Source of the DNA: Chlorophyllum brunneum
Lineage: Eukaryota > Basidiomycota > Agaricomycetes > Agaricales > Agaricaceae
DNA length: 64,000 nucleotides
NCBI GenBank assembly: GCA_963576785.1
Contig: OY756140.1
Location: forward strand, 62,001-126,000
Direction of reading: 5' to 3'
The position numbers and the translations under genes are program-made. The notes under the pieces are model-generated. The model did no database searches, was not told the DNA's origin, and saw only the letters and a program-made list of their open reading frames with translations. Positions 42,245 to 52,991 of the stretch are shown in pieces (position 1 is the first letter of the stretch; every line of letters begins with the position of its first letter).

Positions 42245-43250
42245 TCTTCTTCGACGTACGCTTAGTCGACGAGGTGGAGGCAGCAGTATTCGGAGTCGAC
42301 GGCCTTAGCATATACTGTATTCGCGCGTTGCGGGGTCCGACTCTTGAAGAACCAGTCGAAGCGGAAAACAGGGAATTCCGTAATGTCCTTCGTAATACAT
42401 ATCCTCCGCCTGCATTCCATAATGGAACAGTCGACAGAGGAGATATCGATCCTCTTCCTCGCTATAGACCGTCGTGGGGTAGTCGAGCTCGAGTTCTTGC
42501 ATTGGATATCGGACGGAATTAATCTTCTTGCCGAGGAGGCACTCGAGCGTGTCGCGTTTGTTTCGCTTCGCTTCTCCTTCGGAAATACGTTGCGCAATGC
42601 GTCTGTGTTCAGGAAGGGTCTTCCACTTCTTGACGAAGACCTTGTAATATATCTCGACGTCTTCTGCGCTCTTATCCTGTATTTCTGCTGTGTAAACGTC
42701 CATTGGTTGACCGCTAAATAAAGCCAGTCGTCAAGTGATAACACGGGATATGGTGAATTGCTTACCACCCATGCGTCTCTAGTCCACGAACGAACTGCTG
42801 GAAGTCACGATGACACCAGTCTCCAAAATCCTGCTGTGCGTACTCCTCTTTCAACACCAACTCCTCCTCGGTAAGAGACTCCGCCGTAGCGATGAACTCC
42901 TGCGCAGCCACGCGTTCTTCCTCCAACTTCTCCAGTGCGTCGTCTTCGTTCTGCGGTTCTCGCTAGCAGAAAAGGAACATCAACGGGCGTCAAAACTGGG
43001 GGGGGGGGGGGGGGGGGGGGAAAGAAAAATACTTACTTTATAAACGGCAAGTTCGCACTCTTGCAACGCAGCGAGCCCTGGAGGGAAGAACTGGAAGTCC
43101 TGACTATAATAAAGCTCCTATTCAAAGGTGGAGGAGGCTTACATAGCAATCTGCTTCGGCAGTCTTGGTCCCGCAAAGCTGTGAAGTTAGAATCACAAAT
43201 CGATCTTGAACAGGTACATCAAGCTTTGTGCCGAGTGAGTCGTAAAAAAT
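42245..43250 (-). pseudogene. ISWI chromatin remodeller C-terminal fragment (HAND-SANT-SLIDE), frameshifted
   Basis: Exons on the minus strand encode RLPKQIAIQDFQFFPPGLA, then SLTEEELVLKEEYAQQ with FGDWCHRDFQQFVRGLETHG (SANT), then AEIQDKSAEDVEIYYKVF, RIAQRISEGEAKRNKRDTL, KINSVRYPMQELELDYPTT and VYSEEEDRYLLCRLFHYGMQ (SLIDE). These are the nucleosome- and linker-DNA-binding domains of ISW1/ISW2. After AEDMY the frame shifts before KDITEFPVFRFDWFFKSRTPQ, and again before the Lys/Ser-rich end. The SNF2 ATPase half is missing: upstream sequence is unrelated and soon becomes the SHOC1-like gene. Splice sites between fragments are still good, so decay is recent. A functional ISWI gene should exist elsewhere. 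Confidence 0.8.
42998..43020. repeat. 23-base poly-G tract
   Basis: An uninterrupted G run (C on the pseudogene strand) lies in what was an intron of the ISWI fragment. Runs of this length can form G-quadruplexes and are prone to length error in sequencing. Confidence 0.85.
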
Positions 43251-43705
43251 GTTTGAACTTGCGACAGCCACTGATGCCGTGGCTTCTATAGGTCCAGGAC
43301 ACAGTCCCATCCTAGAAGGCGAGCTGTCGTTAGTGTGATCCGCTGTATAATAGTGCCTATTAAAATTAAGAAAGTTTTTCGGATTCTTCATGGTGCAACC
43401 TTTCCAATTTCTATTGAAGGATCAAGTACACTCCTCGCACTTCCTCGTTTTCCTTACCTCCTACGCCTCCTACACTTTCCACACCATTCCATCCAGGCCA
43501 GTCTCAGTTCAAAGCCAACTCGTTCCTATTGAATAGTACCTCTTCTGCCGTCCGCCTTGTTCTCCGATTTTCTCAACGGAATTGTAGTACGGACCATGGA
43601 TGATCGTTCGATAAAACCAGGACATTTCCTTTGTACCAGTATGGAAATGTTTGTTGCCACGGTGCTTGTTTGATACACGATCAACAACTCCTAGCATAAA
43701 CCCTA

Positions 43706-46700
43706 TCACGAACTGCCCGACAGAAAGTCGCTTTCCTGTTCAGATACTTCCATACCCCAAAGTCTTTCATTCAAGTCCTCGTTAAGTAATTTCTACCCAT
43801 TCCTTAGCCAGCGCTGTCCAAAAAGAGTAAGACTCATACCGTTGCGTTGATCCCAATCAGGGCCCCAAACGATTGTACCCGCTCCTCAGGAAGCATATTC
43901 AGAATCTCCTCCGCAGTTGAATTACACAAGAGAACCACAGCAGACATGCGATTCATCCCTTTCAACTTCAACAAATCCTCTTCATCCTGTCCAAGCTATA
44001 TGAGAAATTCAAAACGTAAAAATATAGTCCAAGACGAACCGGAAAGGTCTCCAAATCCAGCCATTCCCTCGGCTGCCACAAAAGCCCCCCACTCTCATCT
44101 CTCTCCTCCGCAAAATCTCCAAAACACCTCACAAATTTCGCAGCCTCCCCTACATCATTCGCAAATCCATAATCAACCCTACACTCCGCTCTCTTCTTCC
44201 CACATACTTCGCTAATAACCACATCTCGTCTCAACTTCTTGATCGCTTTCAAAATCGGTGGTGTATACGCCGAGATATTCGGCACATCCAAATTCGATTT
44301 CGGCGGTTTCAAAGCGAGTGATTGAGGATAAGCTTCGAGTAATACGAGTATAGACTGGAATCGCCAAGAATGTTCTGATATCCGATCGAGAAGTTGTTTT
44401 CCGTGCGCAGGGAGAGTAAACAAGGAGGCCACGATGATCGCCGAATGAGGGTCAACGATGAGATCCACACCACCAAGACAAGTCCGTTCCGCCAAATCAA
44501 CATTACATTCAGGTGTCCTGAGGGCCCGAACGATAGCCTGTCGTTGAACGAATTCCAAAGAGGCCATATAGCGGTGAGGATGTTTAGCTCCAGATACGTT
44601 TTCCGGAACGAAAAAAGTCGACTTGTCCATGATCGTAGTAGTAATTTCATCAGTCAGCGAGGAAGACAGGTTCGTTGGACTTGAGCTAGGAGGGAGGTCT
44701 ACGGATAATCCAGTTACGGGCGGATCAGAGATGATCTTTGCCCTTAATTGAGTAAACTCGGTTAGACGAGAGGTATGTAAATCCATATCATCACGAGAGA
44801 GTTCATGATCCAGAGCAAGAGCAGCAGACGGATCCACGAGTCCCGAATTGACCAAAGTGCTAGACGTGATATCGAGGCCAAAAAGTGTGGTAGCGTTCGT
44901 TTCGTGAGTAAAAGAATCGTTAGTAGCAGGAGCGTTATGGTGAGCAGATTCTTGACCAAGGAGGACGCCTTCAATAGACGAAAATCGTAAAGGATCCGAC
45001 TAATCGACCAAGTGAAATCAGTTTCAGTATCATAGGGCCCAAAGATGTCAAAGGTTACCGTCGGAGTTTCGTAAAACATGCGCGTGTCGATGATATCTTC
45101 AAATTGAAGAACAGAAGGTTCATAACGAAACTCGTGAAGCTCATCTTGAGCTTCTACACGTGGCCGCTTGGGACTTCGGCTCCCATCATTGACAGGGGGA
45201 ATCTGCCGACTCGTATCACTAGCTGAACGTTTGGTGATTGGCGATGTGTGCCCTAGACTGGTGTTTTCAAGTCCAGCTTGCCTGTCCTTCCGCGAGATCA
45301 TAATCAAGGGCCCCGAGTCTTGTTCCACCATCCCTGGTAAATTGACGTCTTCATTCAAGACAGCCAGTCGAGCCTCGGCCGCAGGAGAACCTTCAAGAAG
45401 GGAGCACCGCAGCAACTCATCAACATCTTTTCGAGTAATAGAATCCGAAAAGAAATCAGAAACGCCAGAAACTTCTTGATGAGAAGGGAGAGGAGTATCA
45501 ACGGTAAACGTCCTATAGAGCCAGAAGTGAGAACTTTAACAGCAGCAGTGGGCGTCTTAAACCAACACCCATGAAAGTGAAAGTCTCAAGGTGGGTAAAC
45601 CTTTTAGAGCTTTCTTCAGCACGCGACGGCCACAAGACTTGCCGATATCCTGTGTCAGATCGCTGAGTTTTGTAGGAATGTCAAGAGATACAGGGCCGGG
45701 AACATTCGGCGGGGATAACTGAGGAACTATGATTGATGCTCATGGACTCAGTGCTGTGCTATGCAGTGTGAACGGAAAATTCAATAACGAACCTTCCATA
45801 AACATGTCATTCTTCTCTTCCACTTTCGTTTTCATGATGATATCAGTCGGATCTTCCTTCGGATATAGGCGTTCAATATCTGCAGTGAATTTTTTCCAGT
45901 CATTCTCCTCATCGCTATCATATACGGTTTCGACGTCAATAGAGGCTTGTCCCAGGATAGATTGTGGCGAGAGACTCGGGCTCTTGGGTTTCGTTCGTGT
46001 AGAAGAATTCGGTGTCTTCACTCGTAGCAAGGAAGGCAAGAAACTGCTTATACTGGGCGGGGAAGGCGAGAGTGGGCGACGAGATCTTACCAATCTAAAA
46101 GAGACTTACGTTTTTCCATGCAGTACATGCGCACTTCTGCCGTAGGTCCCCCCAATGCGGCGTGAACGTGGAATTTCTATCTCCCCTTGATCGGGAAAGA
46201 ACAAAGAAGCCAAATGATGTTCATATTTTACCCAAGACACGTGGAAGGGGAAAACCTACCTATCTTTTCATTCATAAGTCCAATCATAGGCTCAGTCGGT
46301 GGCGAGTCTTCCAAAAATAGCTGGTCAATCCTATCATCTTCTTGACTCGTCGTGGGCGTTGCTGGAGAGACAGGCGACGAAACCCTCAAAGTGTCTGTGA
46401 TAAAGTCAGTAACCGGGGTTTATTAATGCGCAGTATAAATCACGAACGCCACCCATTGACAACTTCTAGATTAGCTTGCGCGAGGTTGATATCTGCGTCA
46501 TCTGATCCTATCTTCGCTTCGGGAAGCATTTCCTGTAAGGCTTTGACATCTTGCTCATGAATCCCAGCGTTAATTTGTCGATTTCCATGACCAAATCGCC
46601 GAGACCTCGGGAAAATTGGTGTGAATTGCTGTTCCTCAGGGAAATAAAGCACAGGCATCGTGTCCTCGTGGAGGAACGCGTGTAGCGTAACATTCCTGTA

Positions 46701-47482
46701 ATTGGGTTGAGGCCGTCGCATATCCGTGACATGTTTCAATAGGTTGCGAATGTCTTCTCGTTGCTCAGCATTTAACACCCATGAAATCTTGCTAATAGAA
46801 CACGGGATTAGTTTATAAACGGCTGAGGATCGAAATTCATGTACAGCGTCCGCTCGTAAGGAACCTCAGGCTCTGGCATCGCCTCCACATCCACAGATCG
46901 AATACCAGCACAACGCACAAGGGCACCACTCGAGCTCGGAACCGAGCGAAAATGGACCGACTTCCCGAGAAAAGGTCCAGCGCGCAGAGAGCGACGCGTA
47001 AGTAAAGGCTGGAGTGGCTCCTCGAGGCTCAGGAGCGAATCTAAACTATGATGAATAATACCGTATATAGGAGACGACACAGCCATACGTGTGTCGTCAA
47101 GCACGACTCTTTCCGTTTTCAGAATACCAGGGCGTGTTCGAAGATGTTGTTTGAGCAGCTGTGTGGCCCCGTGATTCACTTTGAATCGTTCCTCGTAGCG
47201 GGACAATTGGTCAATGCTGTATAGTTTGCAAAGGGCATCAAAAGGGTCAACTGGTAGCGTAAATGAGCTTGGATCAGCGAGGGGAACTTGTTTAATGAAA
47301 TAAGGCTTGATCTAGAACCATGATATTAATGGATTAGTAGTGGATGGTCCAGAAGAAACGTCGCAGCTGACGAGGTTATAAAGCTCAAGAGAATATGTGA
47401 TGTGGTCTATTGTCAAGTGCGTTTTAGCATAGGTGAACAAAAGGCGATGAATGTGTTGTCTGAGGTTGTCTTCTGTCGCCAT
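43706..47482 (-). CDS. SHOC1/ZIP2-like XPF-family meiotic protein
   Basis: A large multi-exon gene from ATG at 47482 (MATEDNLRQHIHRLLFTYAK) to the stop at 43706 (ending ESDFLSGSS), about 1,000 residues. The N-terminal two thirds are poorly conserved and partly disordered. The C-terminal part has an XPF-nuclease-like fold without the ERKx3D active site (CLGGVDLIVDPHSAIIVASL, WRFQSILVLLEAYP, KAIKKLRRDVVISEVCG, FANDVGEAAKFVRCFGDFAE) followed by a helix-hairpin-helix pair (DEEDLLKLKGMNRMSAVVLL, MLPEERVQSFGALIGI). That order is the one known for SHOC1/ZIP2, which with SPO16 binds branched DNA at meiotic crossover sites. The assignment rests on my memory of the fold pattern. Its 5' end faces gene B across 280 bases. 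Confidence 0.6.
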
Positions 47483-47762
47483 GAGAGTTGAAATCAAATA
47501 GTAGAAGAAGACAACAACGCCTTATTTTGTGATGCACTGCCACATACCCACGTTTGGAACGGGACATTACAACCCTTCACCCCGAAGTAGTTAAAGACAC
47601 AAGAATGCAATGCCCTCGCTGATCCAACCCATCCCCCCAATTCTGAACCAGTGACATTGCTATTATAATCATCAGCAACATCCAGGAATTCCGCGCTCGT
47701 GGAAATACATAAGCAGCTTTTCATTCGCCCTTTCTCCCGCCCTCATCACCCCAAGGACCACA
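47483..47762. promoter_or_regulatory. Divergent promoter between SHOC1-like gene and gene B
   Basis: 280 bases separate two divergent start codons, so core elements must be shared or adjacent. I see no clear TATA box for either gene. Confidence 0.5.
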
Positions 47763-48938
47763 ATGGCCAGTGCAGGTTTGGATCTACCTGATATATTTTC
47801 TGATGAACCAGCTATAGCGGTCTCATTAGCCTCGATAGCTACTGTCATCGGAGAGCAAAGCCTGAAATTACTCCAAACTGCTGGTGACTTCGTCCCGGTA
47901 CCGGGTATTGCTACTGCGGCGAATATCGCTCTTTCTATCATCGCAATCGCTCAGGTAAGATCTCCATCTACTCCGTCCAAAACGAAAATCTCATTTCAAT
48001 CTTCAGACCGTAAAGACAAATAAGGAGGAATTTGTAGCTGTAGGGAAAGAAGCATGTGTGATCATGGTGACTGTCGTTCAGAGAGTAAACGCCAGTTCAA
48101 TAGGGTCAGTCCCAGCACAAGACATGGCTTCGCTAAGACAGGATTCAGACCAACTATTAGAGTATGTCATTTCGCTTTCAAGAGAAGCCAACGGCGCTCA
48201 CTCCATATCCAGCGATATGAAAGGGATAGAGAAGGTCGTCAAAAAGCACGTGAAGAAGCGCTCGCTCGTGAAGCGGATCATTCACAGCCAGAATGACCAA
48301 GAAGTTGTACAAGAATGTCGGGACCGCCTCCAACATGCTCTCAATTTATTCGGTGTGAGTCATTCTTCTAAAGATAACACGCAGAAAGATCATATCACAT
48401 ACTGACTCCTTTATTCCTCCCTGTATAGCTTCAATCTGACCTCGAAATACGAAAACAGCTTGCGGAACTGGGGAGCAAACTGACTGAAGTATTGAAAAAC
48501 CAACAGACATCGCACAGTGTGCCACAAATGCCACAACCACCAACACCCCAACCGGCTATACCTTCGTATCCCTCATACCCACAGCCCTCACAGCCCTCAT
48601 ACCCACATGCTCCATACCCACAGGCTCCCTACCCACAGAGCCCATACCCCGGTACCCCTCACCCATCACAACCGGCAGTTCACACACCTTACCAGAGCAA
48701 CCGCGAAAAGAGAAAGGCAAAACACCAAGCGAATCAACAGATGATGAATGTTTCATCCCCTGGCCCTGCCGACCCATTTGCAAACAACAGCTTCCAAAAC
48801 ATACAGAACCACATTGCACCTGGTGCTAACATCAATTACACCTATGCTACAGGGGATGTGAATAACATTACAAGAGACGACAGCTTTAATGTAGGTGGGA
48901 CGGGCAATAGTATAAATATATCGTTCGCGAGTCGGTAA
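47763..48938 (+). CDS. Gene B: MLKL/HeLo-like helical-bundle protein with C-terminal Asn/Gly motif
   Basis: Three exons (47763-47954, 48007-48354, 48429-48938) give 349 residues. Residues 1 to about 200 match the helical bundle found at the N-terminus of Agaricomycete NLR- and kinase-like proteins and in MLKL: VPGIATAANIALSIIAIAQ, VKTNKEEFVAVGKEAC, EYVISLSREANG, a basic stretch KKHVKKRSLVKRII, QECRDRLQHALNLFGLQSDL. Residues about 205-290 are a Pro/Tyr/Gln/Ser-rich linker with repeated YPxxPYP. Residues 302-349 hold FQNIQNHIAPGANI, TGDVNNITRDDS and FNVGGTGNSINIS, then stop. No kinase, NTPase or receptor domain is present. By analogy with HET-S the bundle would be the membrane-active part and the tail the trigger; this is inference. 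Confidence 0.8.
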
Positions 48939-49154
48939 CCTTCACCGATCGATCGACCTTGTGTTTTTCGATCTAGTGTCATGACGCTCGTACTTAGAAA
49001 ATGGATTCCGATCACCTCAGCTAATTTCGAACAAGTCCGACGGTGTGCGCTCATTACAAGGGATTGCAGTCATAACGAGAAACCAATGCTGCATGTGCAT
49101 GGACGCATGAATAGAACATGAACATAAAAGTGTGAAATACAACATCGTCCTCGC

Positions 49155-49867
49155 TCATGCTGATGCCTTCTTGATGGCTTTTCGGACAACATCCCGTCTC
49201 TTCTTCTTCTCCAACATAACCTTGTAGCGGTCAAAGTCATTCAATGACCTCCGCTTCTCCCTAGTCAACCGCTTTTGTGCCCATGCGGAATTGTCCCATT
49301 TCTCAACAATACCCTCCTGCTCCACGAGTTTCCTGATAACGCCCGTTCCAGCACCACGAGGTAGTTTTGTGAGTTTTAAGGGAGTGAGGAGGAGGTGTTT
49401 GTATGGGAAGGCTTGGCGGGGGACACCGGTAGTAGGACCGTCGACGATTGCCTACGCTAGATTTTAAAATCGGACAAAGACTCGATGATCAGGTGTACGC
49501 ACCCTGTTGTGGTCAATAATCTCCGAAATGACGGCGATTTTTCCAGAGGAGGGGCCGCTGTTCAGGAGGACAACTATAATGGCATGAGTACAAAGCCAAG
49601 TTTGATCTTCACAAGGCACGTACCTCGGCCGACCTCGACGAAGCGCTTGAAATTTGATTCCTATACACAGAACAAATGTTCGTCAGCCCATAATCCAATC
49701 CTAAGGCCCCTTGGATCGCATGAGTGCCACACTCTTCTCAAGTCCGTTATCCAAAGTCCCAACACCCCATCCAACGGAATTCCATCGCGATTCCGCGAAT
49801 TTTCAACTGTGAACAACTGCATGCGATCCGGGTATAGCTCAAGCAAGGATTTTGAACGTACTGCCAT
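49155..49867 (-). CDS. RPL14: 60S ribosomal protein L14
   Basis: Four exons (49867-49862, 49660-49624, 49573-49503, 49451-49155) give 136 residues of eL14, a large-subunit ribosomal protein. The first exon is only six bases (ATGGCA), followed by an intron of about 200 bases. The protein runs MAESNFKRFVEVGR, VVLLNSGPSSGKIAVISEI, IDHNRAIVDGPTTGVPRQAF, LLTPLKLTKLPRGAGTGVI, then a basic tail ending AIKKASA. It is complete and normal in length for fungi. Confidence 0.95.
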
Positions 49868-50106
49868 CGGAAAGTCTTGAGGGGAGCGGGCTAGCCTTGA
49901 TGTCGATGGCTGTATACACAAATCACCCAATCATCCGAATTGTTTGGTCTTGCTTGATTCGGAAGTTGCCGATGGACTTCGCGATTTTGATCAACCACGC
50001 AGCTACCACCAGGTCTCCATGAGTATGTTTCAATCAGGTTGAAGAAGAGGTTTAAGAGGATGGGGTCTGCATGAAGACACAGTCACTGCCTTTTTTCCCT
50101 TCGATC

Positions 50107-51040
50107 ATGAGCACTATTGTTACTTCGAAACCTGAAATTCGTTCATCTGAAACTTGTATGTCAACAAATTTCGGAGTTGAATTGTGGACCTGACCCGCAT
50201 CAGTTCATTTTAATGATGCAGATGTAGTATTCCAGTCCTGCGACGGAGTTCGTTTTCATATTCACCGAAAGAACCTCGAAACGGCTACAGGCGGCTTTCC
50301 TCCCCCTGAGTTTGAAACTTGTGGCGAAACCGTCCATTTGAGCGAATCCGCGCGTACCATGGAACTTCTTTTCCAATTTATTTATCCTCGAAGACATCCT
50401 TCATTGGATTGTGAGGTTATTGAAGTTCTTGCACCTCTTGCTGAGGCTGCAGAGAAATACGAGGTATTCCCTGCCATGAATATCTGTCATGTGAGAATGA
50501 CGTGAGTGGCATTTTTCAATGACTGTGAACATGAAGGGTTCACTTAACTGTTTTCGCAGAAATTACGTCTTGCAACATCCCAGAGAGGTAATGATATACG
50601 CGGGGAGGCACGGGTATCATGAATTGCTAGACCGCGCAGCTCCTCTCGTCATCGCCGAACCATTGAAATCAACGTTAAACTCCCTTCCTCCCAACCTCGT
50701 TGTTCCCTGGGTCAGTCGTAAGCTCAACTACCTATACAAAAGCTTAGCTCAACTCCGGCGACAGGTCCATTTTTCCGAAGCATGGAACATAGCCTTGCGT
50801 AGAATTTGTACGTTTGAAGATCCAGCTCATCCCTGGCCAAATGATCCTTGCTCCTGTTTGGTCACGAAATCCCGGTTGATTTACCGACGCCTTGGGGAAG
50901 GTATCCAAGCACTCCGCGAAATATTCACGATATTCTTCCACCTTTCAGGATGCAACGCTTGTCGCCCCATCATACAATCTTGGAGCGAGTTCGCGCAGAA
51001 AGAGGTGGCCAATGTTCCCAAATTCAGTACCTTTTTATAG
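50107..51040 (+). CDS. BTB/POZ domain protein
   Basis: Three exons (50107-50155, 50204-50501, 50560-51040) give 275 residues. The N-terminal BTB fold is seen in FHFNDADVVFQSCDGVRF, HIHRKNLETATGGF, ESARTMELLFQFIYPRRHP, LAPLAEAAEKYEVFPAMN. The segment HPREVMIYAGRHGYHELLDR with AAPLVIA continues as in the many Agaricomycete BTB proteins. A C-terminal helical part contains four Cys (DPCSC, GCNAC). BTB domains dimerise and often recruit cullin-3; no other domain is present to give a target. The start at 50107 is supported by the first intron's phase. Confidence 0.88.
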
Positions 51041-51158
51041 AGTGCTTAATTTGTACATAATAATGTGTTGGGGTTGACAGTGTTACATAAGCAACAATTA
51101 CCTATGTGAGCGCCCACTTCTGTCCACTTCCCTCCCATGTCGAACAGCACACTCATCT

Positions 51159-52306
51159 ATGGTCATGAACGCTACGGAAACCTTTAGCCTCTTCTCCCAG
51201 TTTCCGGTCGAGATACAACGCCTGATTTTTGAGGAGGCTTTTGAAGACTCTTGTCGAAATGCGACGCAGATTGCCCTCGTATCCAGAGAGGTCAGGTCGT
51301 GGTATGTTACTTTCTCTCGCTCTACTACAACTATCAATAACTCGAACTGTTAGGATTGAACCACTCATATACCAATGCATCTCTCTCAATCACTACACAT
51401 ATTCTAAACCCACCATACATCACACTCGCAAATTCGTCTCGACTTTCCGAGATGGATGCAAGCCCCGAGACTTCTACACCAAATCTGTCTCTCGAGTCTT
51501 CGTTGACGACCTGCAAATAATTGCAGGGGAGTTTCTTTCCGTATGCTCGAATATAACGAGCCTGGCGTGTTGGGCTACCCCTAACTCGCTTAACGAACCG
51601 ATACTCGAGTCCATCCTCTCACCCAATGCCCTTCCCCTTCCGAGATTACGGAGACTCTCAATCTACTGGGAATCTCTACCCCACCAGTATCACAATTTCC
51701 GACACCCCATGTTTCAAAATCTCACTCACCTTGACATTGATTTTGGATTTGACATACCCTGGAGCGGGTTTTCCTCGCTCGAGAACTTGTCCCATTTCAA
51801 CCTGGACTGCATACAGTCATGTCCCCAGAATGATTCTCAAGTGATCGCGGTTTACCTCCAATCTGTCATTCTTATGCTCCTCCCTCATCTTCCTCCTGGT
51901 TTACGGTGTTTGGTCGCTCTTCTCCCTGCCATAGCAATCGGAGAACTCGTTGCTGACAAGAGAGATAGAACGCACCAAATTTATACCGAGGTTGTGTCGG
52001 GGAAGTATGACGAACGGATCGTCTTGGGTTCGTCTGGTGGAATTCCGTTTTCATTGTCTGCGATTCGAGAAGCAGGGCAGGATTTAGTACATTACATCGT
52101 ACCCGTACCTTATGATTTGTATGCCTGGACGTATCTGCCACGGGGTCATGCGGACTTTTGGATGGAAGCGGAGGACATCATCCTGACTCGAAAACGGGAT
52201 CGGGATCGTTCATCCCAGAAGCGCGAATCAGCACAGGTAAGCTGTTTGGTTCCTTTAACTGATGACGAGTCTTAAATTACCCATACAGGATCTTCCCGTT
52301 TGCTGA
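51159..52306 (+). CDS. F-box-like / leucine-rich hypothetical protein
   Basis: Three exons (51159-51301, 51354-52236, 52289-52306) give 347 residues; reading through the last donor (GTAAGC) would end instead at 52275. The N-terminus FSQFPVEIQRLIFEEAFEDS, CRNATQIALVSREVRSW with WIEPLIYQCIS is the F-box-like opening common in Agaricomycetes. Later segments (LPRLRRLSIYWESLP, FQNLTHLDIDFGF, FSSLENLSHFNLDC) are leucine-rich and repeat-like. It may act as a substrate adaptor for an SCF ubiquitin ligase. The substrate is unknown. Confidence 0.75.
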
Positions 52307-52991
52307 GGCGATGACTCAGAGCGGCCTTGACCTTCTCGTGCGTGTTTCAGTGCTTGCTAGCACCCACCATAAATCTTTTGAACGGATAAGTGTTGTCTAG
52401 AGCCGAATAGTGTTTAGCTTCATTTCACGTCCCCAGTCATGAATCCGATCAGCCTGTTCTCTATTTGATCAGCAGCGCTCGAGTCACTCTGTGATTTAAA
52501 GCCGGCGGGAGAGGCGGATGGTCTTTCATTCCGCCTATCCTGGACGCGAAGTGAACTATCCGATTGCTTTTATGCGGAATACGTTGATGGATTTCCTAAC
52601 CTGTAGATAAAGCCTATCGTTTCAGTGCTTGCTTACTACACAATCCTGCGGCCCAGCCGCCACCGATACTACAATGATTACATTCTTCTCTGCCACGTGG
52701 GAGTGATTTCTCCATGCGACTGACCTAGATCCAAGTATGTGCATAGATGCGGTGCTCAGCGCTACGCTCTTCCCAGTTTGATGGGATACGACTAGAGAAG
52801 TGGCGTCATCCGGCCTCAACATATTCTATTACATTCTCCTGGCCCCGAAGGTTTTGCTCACGTTTTGCCGTAAATGTCTGGTCCCTGTGATACCTTTCGG
52901 GGCCAAAGCTAACTGGGATATTCCTGCGTAGGCACCGGTACGTTAAAGCACATATAAGTACTGAGTGCTATGGCAATCGTCAGCAGGCCTT
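52307..52991. promoter_or_regulatory. Intergenic region and P450 promoter
   Basis: No gene is seen. A TATA-like element (CATATAAGTA) lies at about 52950-52959, roughly 40 bases before the P450 ATG. An out-of-frame ATG at 52968 (ATGGCAATCG) opens a short upstream frame that ends in TAA just past the P450 start and could lower translation. Confidence 0.5.
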
